From positions 1 through 64,000 of the forward strand of contig CALMIK010000045.1 in the NCBI GenBank assembly GCA_937863995.1: a stretch of DNA of 64,000 nucleotides, written 5' to 3'. Below are positions 33,260-41,597 of this stretch, piece after piece. The notes under the pieces were generated by a model. It was given only the letters and a program-made list of their open reading frames with translations, was not told the DNA's origin and searched no databases. Positions within the stretch are counted from its first letter, which is position 1, and every line of letters starts with the position of its first letter. The position numbers and the translations under genes were made by a program. This DNA comes from an uncultured Chelatococcus sp. GTDB lineage: Bacteria > Pseudomonadota > Alphaproteobacteria > Rhizobiales > Beijerinckiaceae.

Positions 33260-36211
33260 TCAAGCCGCGGCGGACGTCGCGCCGAGGAACCGGCGCGCGT
33301 CGTGCGACGTCATCGCGTTGCCGAAGGCGAAGCCCTGCGCGTAGCGGCAACCCAGGCTCGCCAGCGATGAAGCGCCCGCCTCGTTCTCCACCCCGTCGGC
33401 GATGATGTCCATGTCGAGGTCCTGCGCCAGCGTGATGATGGAGCGCAGCATGCCGGGACGCGAACGGTCGCCCGCGTCGCGCACGAAGACACGGTCGACG
33501 CGCAGCGTGTCGAACGGAAGGTAGCGCATCTGCGACAGGGCGAAATAGCCGGTGCCGAAACCGTCCAGCACCAGCCCCGCGCCGAGCTGGCGCAGGCGGA
33601 TCAGCATCTGGGCGGCGAATTCCGGGTTTTCCGTCAGCATGCTTTCGCGGAAACCGAGCTTGAGCGACTGCGGACGCACCGAGGAAGCGGCCAGCACCCG
33701 CTTCACGTCGGCGATGAGCTCGTGGCGCAGCAGGCGCGGGCTGAACAGGGTGATAGTGGCGAAGATCGGCGGCTCGACCTCCAGCGCCATCTGCCACGCG
33801 GCAAGCTCGCGCGCCGTGCGCTCCAGCGCGTACTGGCCGATTTCCGCGATGATGCCAATGTCTTCTGCCACCGGCACGAACTCGTCGGCCTCAATACGCC
33901 CCAGGCGCGGATGGTCCCAGCAGGGGCGCACGTCAAAGCCGGCGATGGTGCGGTCGTCGAGGCTCACCACCGGCTGGAAGATGAGGCGGATCTCGCCCCG
34001 GTCCACCGCGCGCCGCAGGTCGCCCTCCAGCGCCAGCCGCGCCAGCCGCTGGGCGCTCATGCCGGGGCGGAACACCTCGATGCGGTCGCCGCCCTGCTGC
34101 TTGGCGTGCAGCATGGCGATCTCGGCGTTCTTCAGCATGCCGCCCTCGGCCGACGACGATTGCGCGTCGTAAAGCGAGATGCCGATCGAGGTTTTCAGGA
34201 AAATCTCGCGGTCAGCGAAGCTCACGGGCGTCGAGATGGTGCGCCGGATCATGTCGGCGAACGCGATGATGCGTTCCGGCTCGCGCTCGGACATCAGGAT
34301 GAGGCCCCATTCGTCGCCGCCGAAGCGGGCGATGGTGTCCTGCGGGCGCAGCAGCCGCCCAAGGCGGCGCGAGAGCGTCAGCATGATCGAGTCGCTGACC
34401 GTCGGCCCGACCGAATCGACCACCTCGCGGAAACCGTCGAGATCGACATAGATCACCGTCGGCCGCATGGCCGGATTCTGGTCGGCGAAGCGCAGCGCGG
34501 TGTCGAGCCTGTCCTGCAGCAACTGGCGGTTGGGCAGGCCGGTCAGGGAATCGTGCACCGCATCGAACAGCAGCCGCTCCTCGGAATTGCGCGCGTCGGT
34601 GACGTCGCCGAGCACGCCAACAACCCGGATCACCTCGCCGTTCGCGCCCACCACCGGCCGCGCGCGCAGGTTGAACCAGAAATACTGCCCATCCGCCGCC
34701 CGCAGCCGGAAATCGAGCGACAGGCGCCCGCGCCGCTGCTCCAGCACCGTGTCGAGCGTGGCGCGATAGCGGTCACGGTCATAGGGATGGATGGCGTCGA
34801 GCCATTTGCCGATGGAACCCTCCAGCGCACCGCGCGGCAACAGGAGCTGGCTTTCCACCTCCTCGCCGACGTGAATGCGGTCGGCGCTCACGTCCCAGTC
34901 GAAAACCACGTCGCCGGATCCCGCCAGCGCAAGCGCGCGCCGCTCGGTGTCCGACACCAGCCCTTGCGCCAGCGCCCCGCCGGCGAAGGCGTGCTGCACC
35001 ACCGTGAAGCCGATCAGCAGCACGATCAGCACAAGCCCGCCCATCAGCGCGGAGGGCACCAGATCGCGCGTGAGCTGGCCGCTCACCGTGAAGCCCGCCG
35101 CCGTCACCCACACCAGCAGCAGGAACCACGTCGGGATGAGCATCACCGCCCGGTCGTAGCCGTGGCTGGCGAGGTGCACGACGAGCAGGAAGCCGATGCC
35201 CGCGACCACCGCGATGGAGATGCGCGCCACGCCCGCCGCCACCGACGCATCGAAGGCCGCGAGCCCGACAAGCGCGCCCAGAAACACCAGCCACGCCAGC
35301 GTGAAGTGGCTGTAGCGCACATGCCAGCGGCTGAGGTTGAGATAGGCGAACAGGAACACGAGCAGCGTCGCCGCCAGCACCGCCTCGGCGGCGGCGCGGT
35401 AGACGCGGTTCGTCGACGGCGCGATGGGAAACAGCTGTTGGAAGAAGCCGAAATCGATGCAGGCGTAGGCCAGCACCGCCCACGCCAGCGCGGCGGCCGC
35501 GGGGAAGATCACCGCGCCCTTGACCACGAACACAACCGTGAGGAACAGCGCCAGCAGGCCGGCAATGCCGATGATGATGCCCTTGTAGAGCGTCAGCCCG
35601 TTGGTCATGGCCTTGTACGCGTCGGGCTCCCACAGGTAGAGCTGTGGCAGCGAGGGCGTGCGCAGTTCGGCGATGAAGGTAACGGTGGAGCCGGGGTCGA
35701 GCGTGATGTTGAAGATGTCGGCGCCGGTGGCGTCCTCGCGTTCGGGCCGGATGCCCTGGCTCGCGGTGATGGCGGCGATGCGCGACGAGCCTAGATCCGG
35801 CCAGATGACGCCCGAGCCCACCAGCCGGTAGTGCGGCGCGACCAGCAGGCGCTCGAGCTGCTCGTCGGTGTCGTTGGTCAGCGCGAACACGATCCAGTCC
35901 GGCCGGGTGCCGCCCTCCCGAGCGCGCACGGCGACGCGGCGCACGATGCCGTCGGAGCCCGGCGCGGTCGAGATCTGGATGAGATCGCCCTCGGCCCGGT
36001 GGTGCTGAACGATGGAGGTGATGTCGATGGCGAGCGCGTCCGGCGCAACCCGCACGGCCTCGACCGCCGATGCCCGATACATCAGGCCGGAGGCAAGCAA
36101 AGCCATCGTCGCCAGAAGAAGAACGCGGATCACACGCAACGTACAGGTCTCGTTCTCTAATGCCATCTGCAGGGGCGGGTCATCTTCCCGCCCACTACGG
36201 CGATAAAACAA
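33260..36211 (-). CDS. Membrane protein with 7TM sensor, PAS, GGDEF and degenerate EAL domains
   Basis: A 983-residue signalling protein. An N-terminal anchor (about 25-48) is followed by a periplasmic domain to about 205 and seven membrane helices (about 207-405; 7TMR-DISM-like). A PAS domain (about 425-540) precedes a GGDEF domain (about 545-715) and an EAL domain (about 725-975). The diguanylate cyclase motif is GGDEW (631-635), with an intact inhibitory I-site RPQD five residues before it. The EAL site is badly altered: the E-A-L tripeptide reads D-V-R (760-762), the metal-ligand region reads ATITLFSP, and DDFGTGY reads DGFGTGY. It is therefore probably a cyclase or a c-di-GMP binding receptor rather than a phosphodiesterase. 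The start at 36211 is uncertain; the ATG at 36166 would also fit. Confidence 0.93.
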   Translation of the reverse strand: MFYRRSGREDDPPLQMALENETCTLRVIRVLLLATMALLASGLMYRASAVEAVRVAPDALAIDITSIVQHHRAEGDLIQISTAPGSDGIVRRVAVRAREGGTRPDWIVFALTNDTDEQLERLLVAPHYRLVGSGVIWPDLGSSRIAAITASQGIRPEREDATGADIFNITLDPGSTVTFIAELRTPSLPQLYLWEPDAYKAMTNGLTLYKGIIIGIAGLLALFLTVVFVVKGAVIFPAAAALAWAVLAYACIDFGFFQQLFPIAPSTNRVYRAAAEAVLAATLLVFLFAYLNLSRWHVRYSHFTLAWLVFLGALVGLAAFDASVAAGVARISIAVVAGIGFLLVVHLASHGYDRAVMLIPTWFLLLVWVTAAGFTVSGQLTRDLVPSALMGGLVLIVLLIGFTVVQHAFAGGALAQGLVSDTERRALALAGSGDVVFDWDVSADRIHVGEEVESQLLLPRGALEGSIGKWLDAIHPYDRDRYRATLDTVLEQRRGRLSLDFRLRAADGQYFWFNLRARPVVGANGEVIRVVGVLGDVTDARNSEERLLFDAVHDSLTGLPNRQLLQDRLDTALRFADQNPAMRPTVIYVDLDGFREVVDSVGPTVSDSIMLTLSRRLGRLLRPQDTIARFGGDEWGLILMSEREPERIIAFADMIRRTISTPVSFADREIFLKTSIGISLYDAQSSSAEGGMLKNAEIAMLHAKQQGGDRIEVFRPGMSAQRLARLALEGDLRRAVDRGEIRLIFQPVVSLDDRTIAGFDVRPCWDHPRLGRIEADEFVPVAEDIGIIAEIGQYALERTARELAAWQMALEVEPPIFATITLFSPRLLRHELIADVKRVLAASSVRPQSLKLGFRESMLTENPEFAAQMLIRLRQLGAGLVLDGFGTGYFALSQMRYLPFDTLRVDRVFVRDAGDRSRPGMLRSIITLAQDLDMDIIADGVENEAGASSLASLGCRYAQGFAFGNAMTSHDARRFLGATSAAA

Positions 36212-36487
36212 GAAAACAGGCAGGGAGCCATTCAGGCCGTTTCACTGTTTGACGAAAACACCGAAACGATCCGAACCTTTGACTTAAAGCGCCCCCAAAC
36301 CCGACGACACATCATGAACCGCAACAGCGGGCCGCACCCGTCTCACCCGCATGCGGCCACTGTCCGAACGTCCGAACCGAAAGGCGCCGTCCCGGGCGGG
36401 GCGACACCGGCAACTGAAAATGCATGTCCAAGGGCACAAGCCCGACCGTTACCACGGCAAGGCGCACGAGGCCACCGCCTTTCCGGA

Positions 36488-37087
36488 TCACACCTTGTAG
36501 CGGCGGGTGAATTCGTCCTTCAGGATGGCGTAGAGGAAGTGATCCTCCCACACGCCGTTGATGCAGAGGTACTCTCTAGCATATCCCTCGCGCACGAAAC
36601 CGACTTTTTCGAGGAGGCCGATGGAGGGCACGTTGATCGGCAGGCACGACGCCTCGATGCGGCGCAGGCCGAGCGTGTTGAACACGAAGTAGGCGGCCGC
36701 CACCACCGCCTTGCTCATATAGCCCTGGCGCGCGAAGCGCTCTCCCATCCAGTAGCCGAGGGTGGTGGTCTGCACCACCCCGCGCCGCACGGGACCCAGC
36801 GTCAGGCCGCCCATCAGCGCGTCGTCCTCCTCGCGGAACAGGAAGAACGGATAGGAGGCGTCGCGCGCGACATCCTCCTCGTACCATGCGATGCGGCGGC
36901 GGAACGCCGGCCGGGTGAAGTCGTCGGCGGGCCAAGTCGGCTCCCAGCGTTCGAGGAACGAGCGGCTTTCCTCGCGAATCCCCACCCACGCCTCGAAATC
37001 CCGCATCTGCGGCACGCGCAGATGAATGCCGCCACCGCGAACGTAGGGCGATGCGCTGCCGGGAGGAGAAAAACGGAACTGCGTCAT
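36488..37087 (-). CDS. GNAT acetyltransferase, RimJ/RimL type
   Basis: A 199-residue N-acetyltransferase like RimJ: IHLRVPQMRDFEAWVGIREESRSFLERWEPTW is the typical N-terminus. LGYWMGERFARQGYMSKAVVAAAYFVFNTLGLRRIEASCLPINVPSIGLLEKVGFVREGYAREYLCINGVWEDHFLYAIL covers the acetyl-CoA site. RimJ acetylates ribosomal protein S5 in Escherichia coli; relatives have other targets. The ATG overlaps the M16 peptidase stop (ATGA), completing the thrC-M16-GNAT operon frequently seen in Hyphomicrobiales. Confidence 0.94.
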   Translation of the reverse strand: MTQFRFSPPGSASPYVRGGGIHLRVPQMRDFEAWVGIREESRSFLERWEPTWPADDFTRPAFRRRIAWYEEDVARDASYPFFLFREEDDALMGGLTLGPVRRGVVQTTTLGYWMGERFARQGYMSKAVVAAAYFVFNTLGLRRIEASCLPINVPSIGLLEKVGFVREGYAREYLCINGVWEDHFLYAILKDEFTRRYKV

Positions 37088-38370
37088 GCGTCGGCCTTGC
37101 CCAACACGCGCGGAATCACGCCCGCCTTCCGCAACGGGCCGGATGCGGGGCCGATGGCCACGAAGGTCGGCTGTGATGTCATCAACTCGCTTCCCACGAA
37201 TCGAACGTCGGCGGTGGTTACAGCGTCAAGTTTGGCAACAACCTCATCGTGCGGCAAGACCCTCCCGAGGGAAAGCACTTGCCGCGCAATCTGATCCGCC
37301 CGCGCGACGGGGGACTCGAGCGCCGACAGATGTGACACCTTGAGCTGCGCCCGCGCCCGCGCGACCTCGCTCTCGCCCGCCCCTTCCGCCGCATCCCGCA
37401 GGCAGCCGAGCATCACCGGCAGCAGTTCGCCCACGTCGCCGGGGGCCGTTCCAGCGGCCATGCCGAACACGCCGGCGTCGCAAAATCCCCAGTGGAAAGC
37501 GTCGACGGAATACGCCAGTCCGCGGTTCTCGCGCACTTCCTGAAACAGCCGCGACGACATGCCGCCACCCAGGAGGTGCGCGAATACCTGCATGGCGTAC
37601 ACCTCATCCGCGAGGAAGGGCATGCCCCGATAGCCGACAAGCAGGTGCGTTTGCTCGAGATCGCGCTTGAGCCGCTTCTCGCCGCCGCCATAGCTCGCGG
37701 GCGATGGTTCCTCGACGCTGCCGGCCGGGATCCCTGCGAACAGGCGACGCGCCAGCGCCACCACCTCGTCGTGGTCAACCGCGCCGACGGCGGCGACGAC
37801 CATGCGCGGCGCACGGTAGTTGCGCGCCAGATAGCCGACGATCGCCTCGCGCCCAAAGCCCGCGACAGACTCCGGCGTGCCCAGAATCGAGCGCCCCAGC
37901 GCCTGTCCGGGGAAGGCTGCCTCAAGAAACAAATCTGTGGCGAGATCGTCGGGCGTGTCCTCGATGGCGCCGATTTCCTGCAGGATGACGTTCTTCTCGC
38001 GCGCGAGTTCCTGCGGGTCGAACACGGACTGGGTGAGGATGTCGGCCAGGATCTCGAACCCGAGCGCGACGTCCGCCCCCATCACGCGCACGGTGTAGGA
38101 CGTATGTTCGACGCCCGTCTCAGCGTTGAGGTCGCCGCCGACCGACTCGATCGCCTCCACGATGGCGCGCGCGTCGCGCGTGCGCGTGCCCTTGAACGCC
38201 ATGTGCTCCAAAAGGTGCGACAGCCCGTGCTCGTCTGCCCGCTCGTGGCGCGAGCCCGCGCCCACCCATACGCCCGCCGCCGCCGTGGCCACGTGGGGCA
38301 TGGCCTCGGTGACGACTCGAAGGCCGTTGTCGAGCGCCGTCAGACGGGCGCCCCCAAGGTTTTCATGCAT
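37084..38370 (-). CDS. M16 family zinc metallopeptidase (mitochondrial processing peptidase-like)
   Basis: A 428-residue inverzincin. The inverted zinc motif HLLEH is at 52-56 with AFKGT following, and the downstream Glu ligand region lies in the VILQEIGAIEDTPDD block. The C-terminal M16 domain carries HLLGGGMSSRLFQEVRENRGLAYSV. It resembles the beta subunit of mitochondrial processing peptidase and bacterial PqqL-like proteases. It probably degrades peptides in the cytoplasm or periplasm; no signal peptide is obvious. The ATG at 38370 sits seven bases after thrC and gives the family N-terminus. It overlaps the GNAT gene by four bases. Confidence 0.95.
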   Translation of the reverse strand: MHENLGGARLTALDNGLRVVTEAMPHVATAAAGVWVGAGSRHERADEHGLSHLLEHMAFKGTRTRDARAIVEAIESVGGDLNAETGVEHTSYTVRVMGADVALGFEILADILTQSVFDPQELAREKNVILQEIGAIEDTPDDLATDLFLEAAFPGQALGRSILGTPESVAGFGREAIVGYLARNYRAPRMVVAAVGAVDHDEVVALARRLFAGIPAGSVEEPSPASYGGGEKRLKRDLEQTHLLVGYRGMPFLADEVYAMQVFAHLLGGGMSSRLFQEVRENRGLAYSVDAFHWGFCDAGVFGMAAGTAPGDVGELLPVMLGCLRDAAEGAGESEVARARAQLKVSHLSALESPVARADQIARQVLSLGRVLPHDEVVAKLDAVTTADVRFVGSELMTSQPTFVAIGPASGPLRKAGVIPRVLGKADA

Positions 38371-38377
38371 GCTTCGT

Positions 38378-39781
38378 CTACTGGCCCGCGCGCGCATGTT
38401 TGCGAATGAAGCTCTCCACCGTCGCCTGGTTGTTGGGCAGCACCACCGTGCGCTCCTGCCGCTCGAAGAGATCCGCCAGATGCGCCGGCAGGTGCGGATG
38501 CACGCCGGTCGCCCGCTCCACCACCGGCGGGAACTTGGCCGGATGGGCCGTCGCCAGCGCCACCACGGGCGTCGCCGGATCGCTCTCCAGCGCGCGGCGC
38601 GCGGCGCGCACGGCGATGGCGCTGTGCGGATCGAGCACATAGCCCGTGCCCCGGAACGTCGCGGCGATCTCATCTTCCGTCTCGCGCTGCGACACGGTCG
38701 AGGCGTCGAACTCGGCGCGGATGCGCTTGAGCGGCTCGTCCTCGATGGTGAAGGCGTGCGACTGGCGCAGATGCTCCATCAGCCGGCGAACGGCCGCGCC
38801 GTCACGGCCGTGGACGTCGAACAGCAGCCGTTCGAAATTCGAGGAAATCTGCACGTCCATCGACGGCGCCGACGTCGGCACCACCTCGCGCAGGTCGTAG
38901 CGGCCGGTTTCGAGCGCGCGCACGAGGATGTCGTTGACGTTGGTCGCGACGTGGAGACGCCCGACCGGCAGCCCCATGCGCTTGGCCACGTAGCCGGCGA
39001 GCACGTCGCCAAAGTTGCCGGTCGGCACGGCGAACGACACCGGGCGGTGCGGACTGCCGAGCGACAGGCCGGCGGTGAAGTAATACACCGTCTGCGCGAC
39101 GATGCGCGCCCAGTTGATGGAATTGACGCCCGACAGCGACAGCTCGTCGCGCACCGCGTGGTCGTTGAACAGCGCCTTGAGCATGTTCTGGCAGTCGTCG
39201 AACGTGCCCTCGAGCGCGATGGCGTGCACGTTGGGCGCGTCCACGGTCGTCATCTGCCGGCGCTGCACGTCGGAAACGCGGTTGTGGGGGTAGAGAATAA
39301 AGATGTCGACCTGATCGAGGCCACGGAACGCCTCGATGGCGGCGCTGCCGGTGTCGCCCGAGGTCGCGCCGACGATGGTGGCGCGCGCGCCGCGCTGCTT
39401 CAGGGCATTGTCCATCAGGCGGCCGAGAAGCTGCATCGCCACGTCCTTGAACGCGAGCGTCGGGCCGTGGAACAGCTCCATCAGGAACAGGTTGTCGTCG
39501 AGCTGCACCAGCGGGCACACGGCATCGTGGCGGAAGGTGGCGTACGACTCGCGGATCATGGCGGCGAGCGCGTCGGGTGCGACTTCGCCGCCCGTCAGCG
39601 CGCCGACCACATGCTCCGCGACGGTCTCGTAGCTGCTGCCCGCCCAGCCCGCGATGGTGGCGGCGTCGAACACGGGAAACTCGCGCGGCACGTAAAGGCC
39701 GCCGTCACGCGCCAGCCCGGTGAGCATGGCGTCGGTGAAGCCGATTTCCGGCGCTTCTCCGCGTGTCGATACGTGCAGCAA
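38378..39781 (-). CDS. thrC: Threonine synthase
   Basis: A 467-residue PLP enzyme making threonine from O-phosphohomoserine, of the long class with an N-terminal domain like yeast and enteric ThrC. The PLP lysine lies in HGPTLAFKDVAMQ, the phosphate loop in GATSGDTGSAAIEAF, and SINWARIVAQTVYY and FAVPTGNFGDVLAGY are conserved blocks. The C-terminal part ends with a typical FIRKHARAGQ. It is complete. It leads the thrC-M16-GNAT operon; hemY ends 108 bases upstream on the same strand. Confidence 0.98.
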   Translation of the reverse strand: MLHVSTRGEAPEIGFTDAMLTGLARDGGLYVPREFPVFDAATIAGWAGSSYETVAEHVVGALTGGEVAPDALAAMIRESYATFRHDAVCPLVQLDDNLFLMELFHGPTLAFKDVAMQLLGRLMDNALKQRGARATIVGATSGDTGSAAIEAFRGLDQVDIFILYPHNRVSDVQRRQMTTVDAPNVHAIALEGTFDDCQNMLKALFNDHAVRDELSLSGVNSINWARIVAQTVYYFTAGLSLGSPHRPVSFAVPTGNFGDVLAGYVAKRMGLPVGRLHVATNVNDILVRALETGRYDLREVVPTSAPSMDVQISSNFERLLFDVHGRDGAAVRRLMEHLRQSHAFTIEDEPLKRIRAEFDASTVSQRETEDEIAATFRGTGYVLDPHSAIAVRAARRALESDPATPVVALATAHPAKFPPVVERATGVHPHLPAHLADLFERQERTVVLPNNQATVESFIRKHARAGQ

Positions 39782-39889
39782 CGAACCCTCCCCCTTGCGT
39801 CGCGGACGCCGCCGTGCGGGGCGCCCTTTCCGTTCTTCATCTACGCCGACATGTCGGGCGTGACAAGGCCGACTTCAAAGGCGCGCCTG

Positions 39890-41593
39890 TCAGGGCGTGC
39901 GCCCGGCCAGATGCACCCGCGCCGGCTCCTCGACCACCTCGGCCGGCGCGTCGGGGCCCGGATCGTCGGGCGCATGCGCGAGCGGGAACACGACCGTCTT
40001 CCCGTCTTCCCTCATGCTGGCGACATCGGCGGTTCCGCCCGATATCGTATCCGCGACGAAGAAAGAAGCAGCGGTGACAGGCCTGACTGCCTCCGGCTCG
40101 GCAACGGCGACGGGCTGCGCGGGCTCTTCCGGCGCGTCACCGCCGGTAACGACGAAACCGCCCGGCAATTCCGGATCAGCCGGCGCGACGGCATCCGCCT
40201 CATGTGCGGTAGCCGCGGCAGCAGCCGGCAGGACGGGCGCCAGCGCCGCCGGCGGCGTTGGCGCTGGTTCCGGCTCCTGCGCAGGGCCGGCTTCCGCGCC
40301 GCCGCCGCCGATCTGCTCGACCGGCGCGCTCCACTTGAACGCGTCGAGACGGCCGGTGACCGGCGACACCGGCGACCACGTGTCGGCGATCACGCCATCG
40401 GCGATCCACGCGGGATCGCGGCGCGCGCGCGAGGCGCGGCCGATCCACTCGCGCCACTCGCCGGTGGTGCCGTGCTCGGCCTCGGCGATGTCGGCCATCA
40501 GCAGGCAGGTGCGCACGGTCGGGTATTCATCGAGCAGCGGTGCGATGGCCGCGCGGGCCTTGTCGAATTCCTTCACCTCCAGCGCCGCCGCCGCTTTCAC
40601 GAAGCGCGCCTCGGGGTGATGCGGCACGAGGCGCGACAGCGTCTGCGCGCGCTCCAGCCGGTCGCGGGCGGAATCACCGGGACGCAGGTCGATGTAGGCG
40701 TCGGCGATGTCGGGGTGCGGCGACAGCTTCCACGCCGCTTCCAGAATTTTCGCCGCCTTGCGCAGATTGCCGGCGCGCGACAGCAGCCGCCCGGCGAGCA
40801 CCGACGCGGGCACGAGATCGGGCGCGAGCCGCACGGCCTCCTTGGCCTCGCGCAGCGCCTCCTCCGGCTCGCCCTGCTGGCGGGCCTGCGCGTCGGCGGT
40901 CAGCAGCACGGCGCGCAGGCGCTTGCCGGTATCCCGGCCGATGGCCTTCTGGCGCACCTGACGCTCCAGCGTCGCCAGCGCCCCGCGCCAGTCGCGCTCC
41001 GCGGACTGGTATTCGAGCACGGCCTCGCTCGCCCACGCCACCTTGGGCGCAAGCTCGCTGGCACGCTGGGCATAGGCGCGCGCCGCCTCGTCATCACCCT
41101 TGCGGCGCGCCTCCACGAACAGGCCGCGCAGGCCGAGCACGCGCGTCTCGGCGGTTTCGAGCATCTCGTTGAAGGCCGTCTCGGCGCCGGCCCGGTCGCC
41201 GGACATCTGCGCCGCCTGCGCCTTGAGCAGCAGCGCGAGCGGCTCGCGACCCAGAAGCCGCTCCGCATCGCCCGCATGCCGGCTGGCAGTGGCGGAATCG
41301 CCGGTGCCGACCGCGATCAGCCCGCGCGACACGGAGGCGAGCCCCTTCGCCCGCCGGCGCGCCCGCGACGACAGCGACAGCGCCCCCGGCAGGCCGAAGA
41401 CATAGCGTAGCACTGCCCACAGCAGCGCCAGCGCCAACGCGGCCGCAGCCACCGCCGCGAGCGCCACGACGACGGACGTCTCGATGCGGTAGCCCTGCCA
41501 GACGACGGCCACGTCGCCGGGACGGTCGGCGAGCCAGCCGATGCCGACAGCGATGAGGCCGACGGCGACGATGAACCCGATGATGCGCAGCAT
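39890..41593 (-). CDS. hemY: HemY-like protein (haem biosynthesis-associated, TPR-containing)
   Basis: A 567-residue membrane protein. Two N-terminal helices (IIGFIVAVGLIAVGIGWL and VALAAVAAAALALALLWAVL) are followed by the HemY_N domain and tetratricopeptide-like helical repeats to about residue 400. A Pro/Ala/Glu-rich low-complexity tail follows. HemY proteins of this type are not protoporphyrinogen oxidases; they are linked to haem synthesis in proteobacteria through operon position with hemC/hemD, without a firm reaction. It lies four bases after the Mic60 gene. Confidence 0.92.
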   Translation of the reverse strand: MLRIIGFIVAVGLIAVGIGWLADRPGDVAVVWQGYRIETSVVVALAAVAAAALALALLWAVLRYVFGLPGALSLSSRARRRAKGLASVSRGLIAVGTGDSATASRHAGDAERLLGREPLALLLKAQAAQMSGDRAGAETAFNEMLETAETRVLGLRGLFVEARRKGDDEAARAYAQRASELAPKVAWASEAVLEYQSAERDWRGALATLERQVRQKAIGRDTGKRLRAVLLTADAQARQQGEPEEALREAKEAVRLAPDLVPASVLAGRLLSRAGNLRKAAKILEAAWKLSPHPDIADAYIDLRPGDSARDRLERAQTLSRLVPHHPEARFVKAAAALEVKEFDKARAAIAPLLDEYPTVRTCLLMADIAEAEHGTTGEWREWIGRASRARRDPAWIADGVIADTWSPVSPVTGRLDAFKWSAPVEQIGGGGAEAGPAQEPEPAPTPPAALAPVLPAAAAATAHEADAVAPADPELPGGFVVTGGDAPEEPAQPVAVAEPEAVRPVTAASFFVADTISGGTADVASMREDGKTVVFPLAHAPDDPGPDAPAEVVEEPARVHLAGRTP

Positions 41594-41597
41594 GATG

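Noticed and set aside
33722..35794. A 690-residue plus-strand frame opposite the GGDEF/EAL gene.
   Set aside because: Antisense to a gene with seven clear membrane helices and intact signalling motifs; the product is charged low-complexity sequence.
38126..41410. A 1094-residue open frame on the plus strand opposite thrC, M16 and hemY.
   Set aside because: It is the antisense shadow of three well-conserved genes; its protein is Arg/His/Gly-rich with no motifs, as expected in high-GC DNA.
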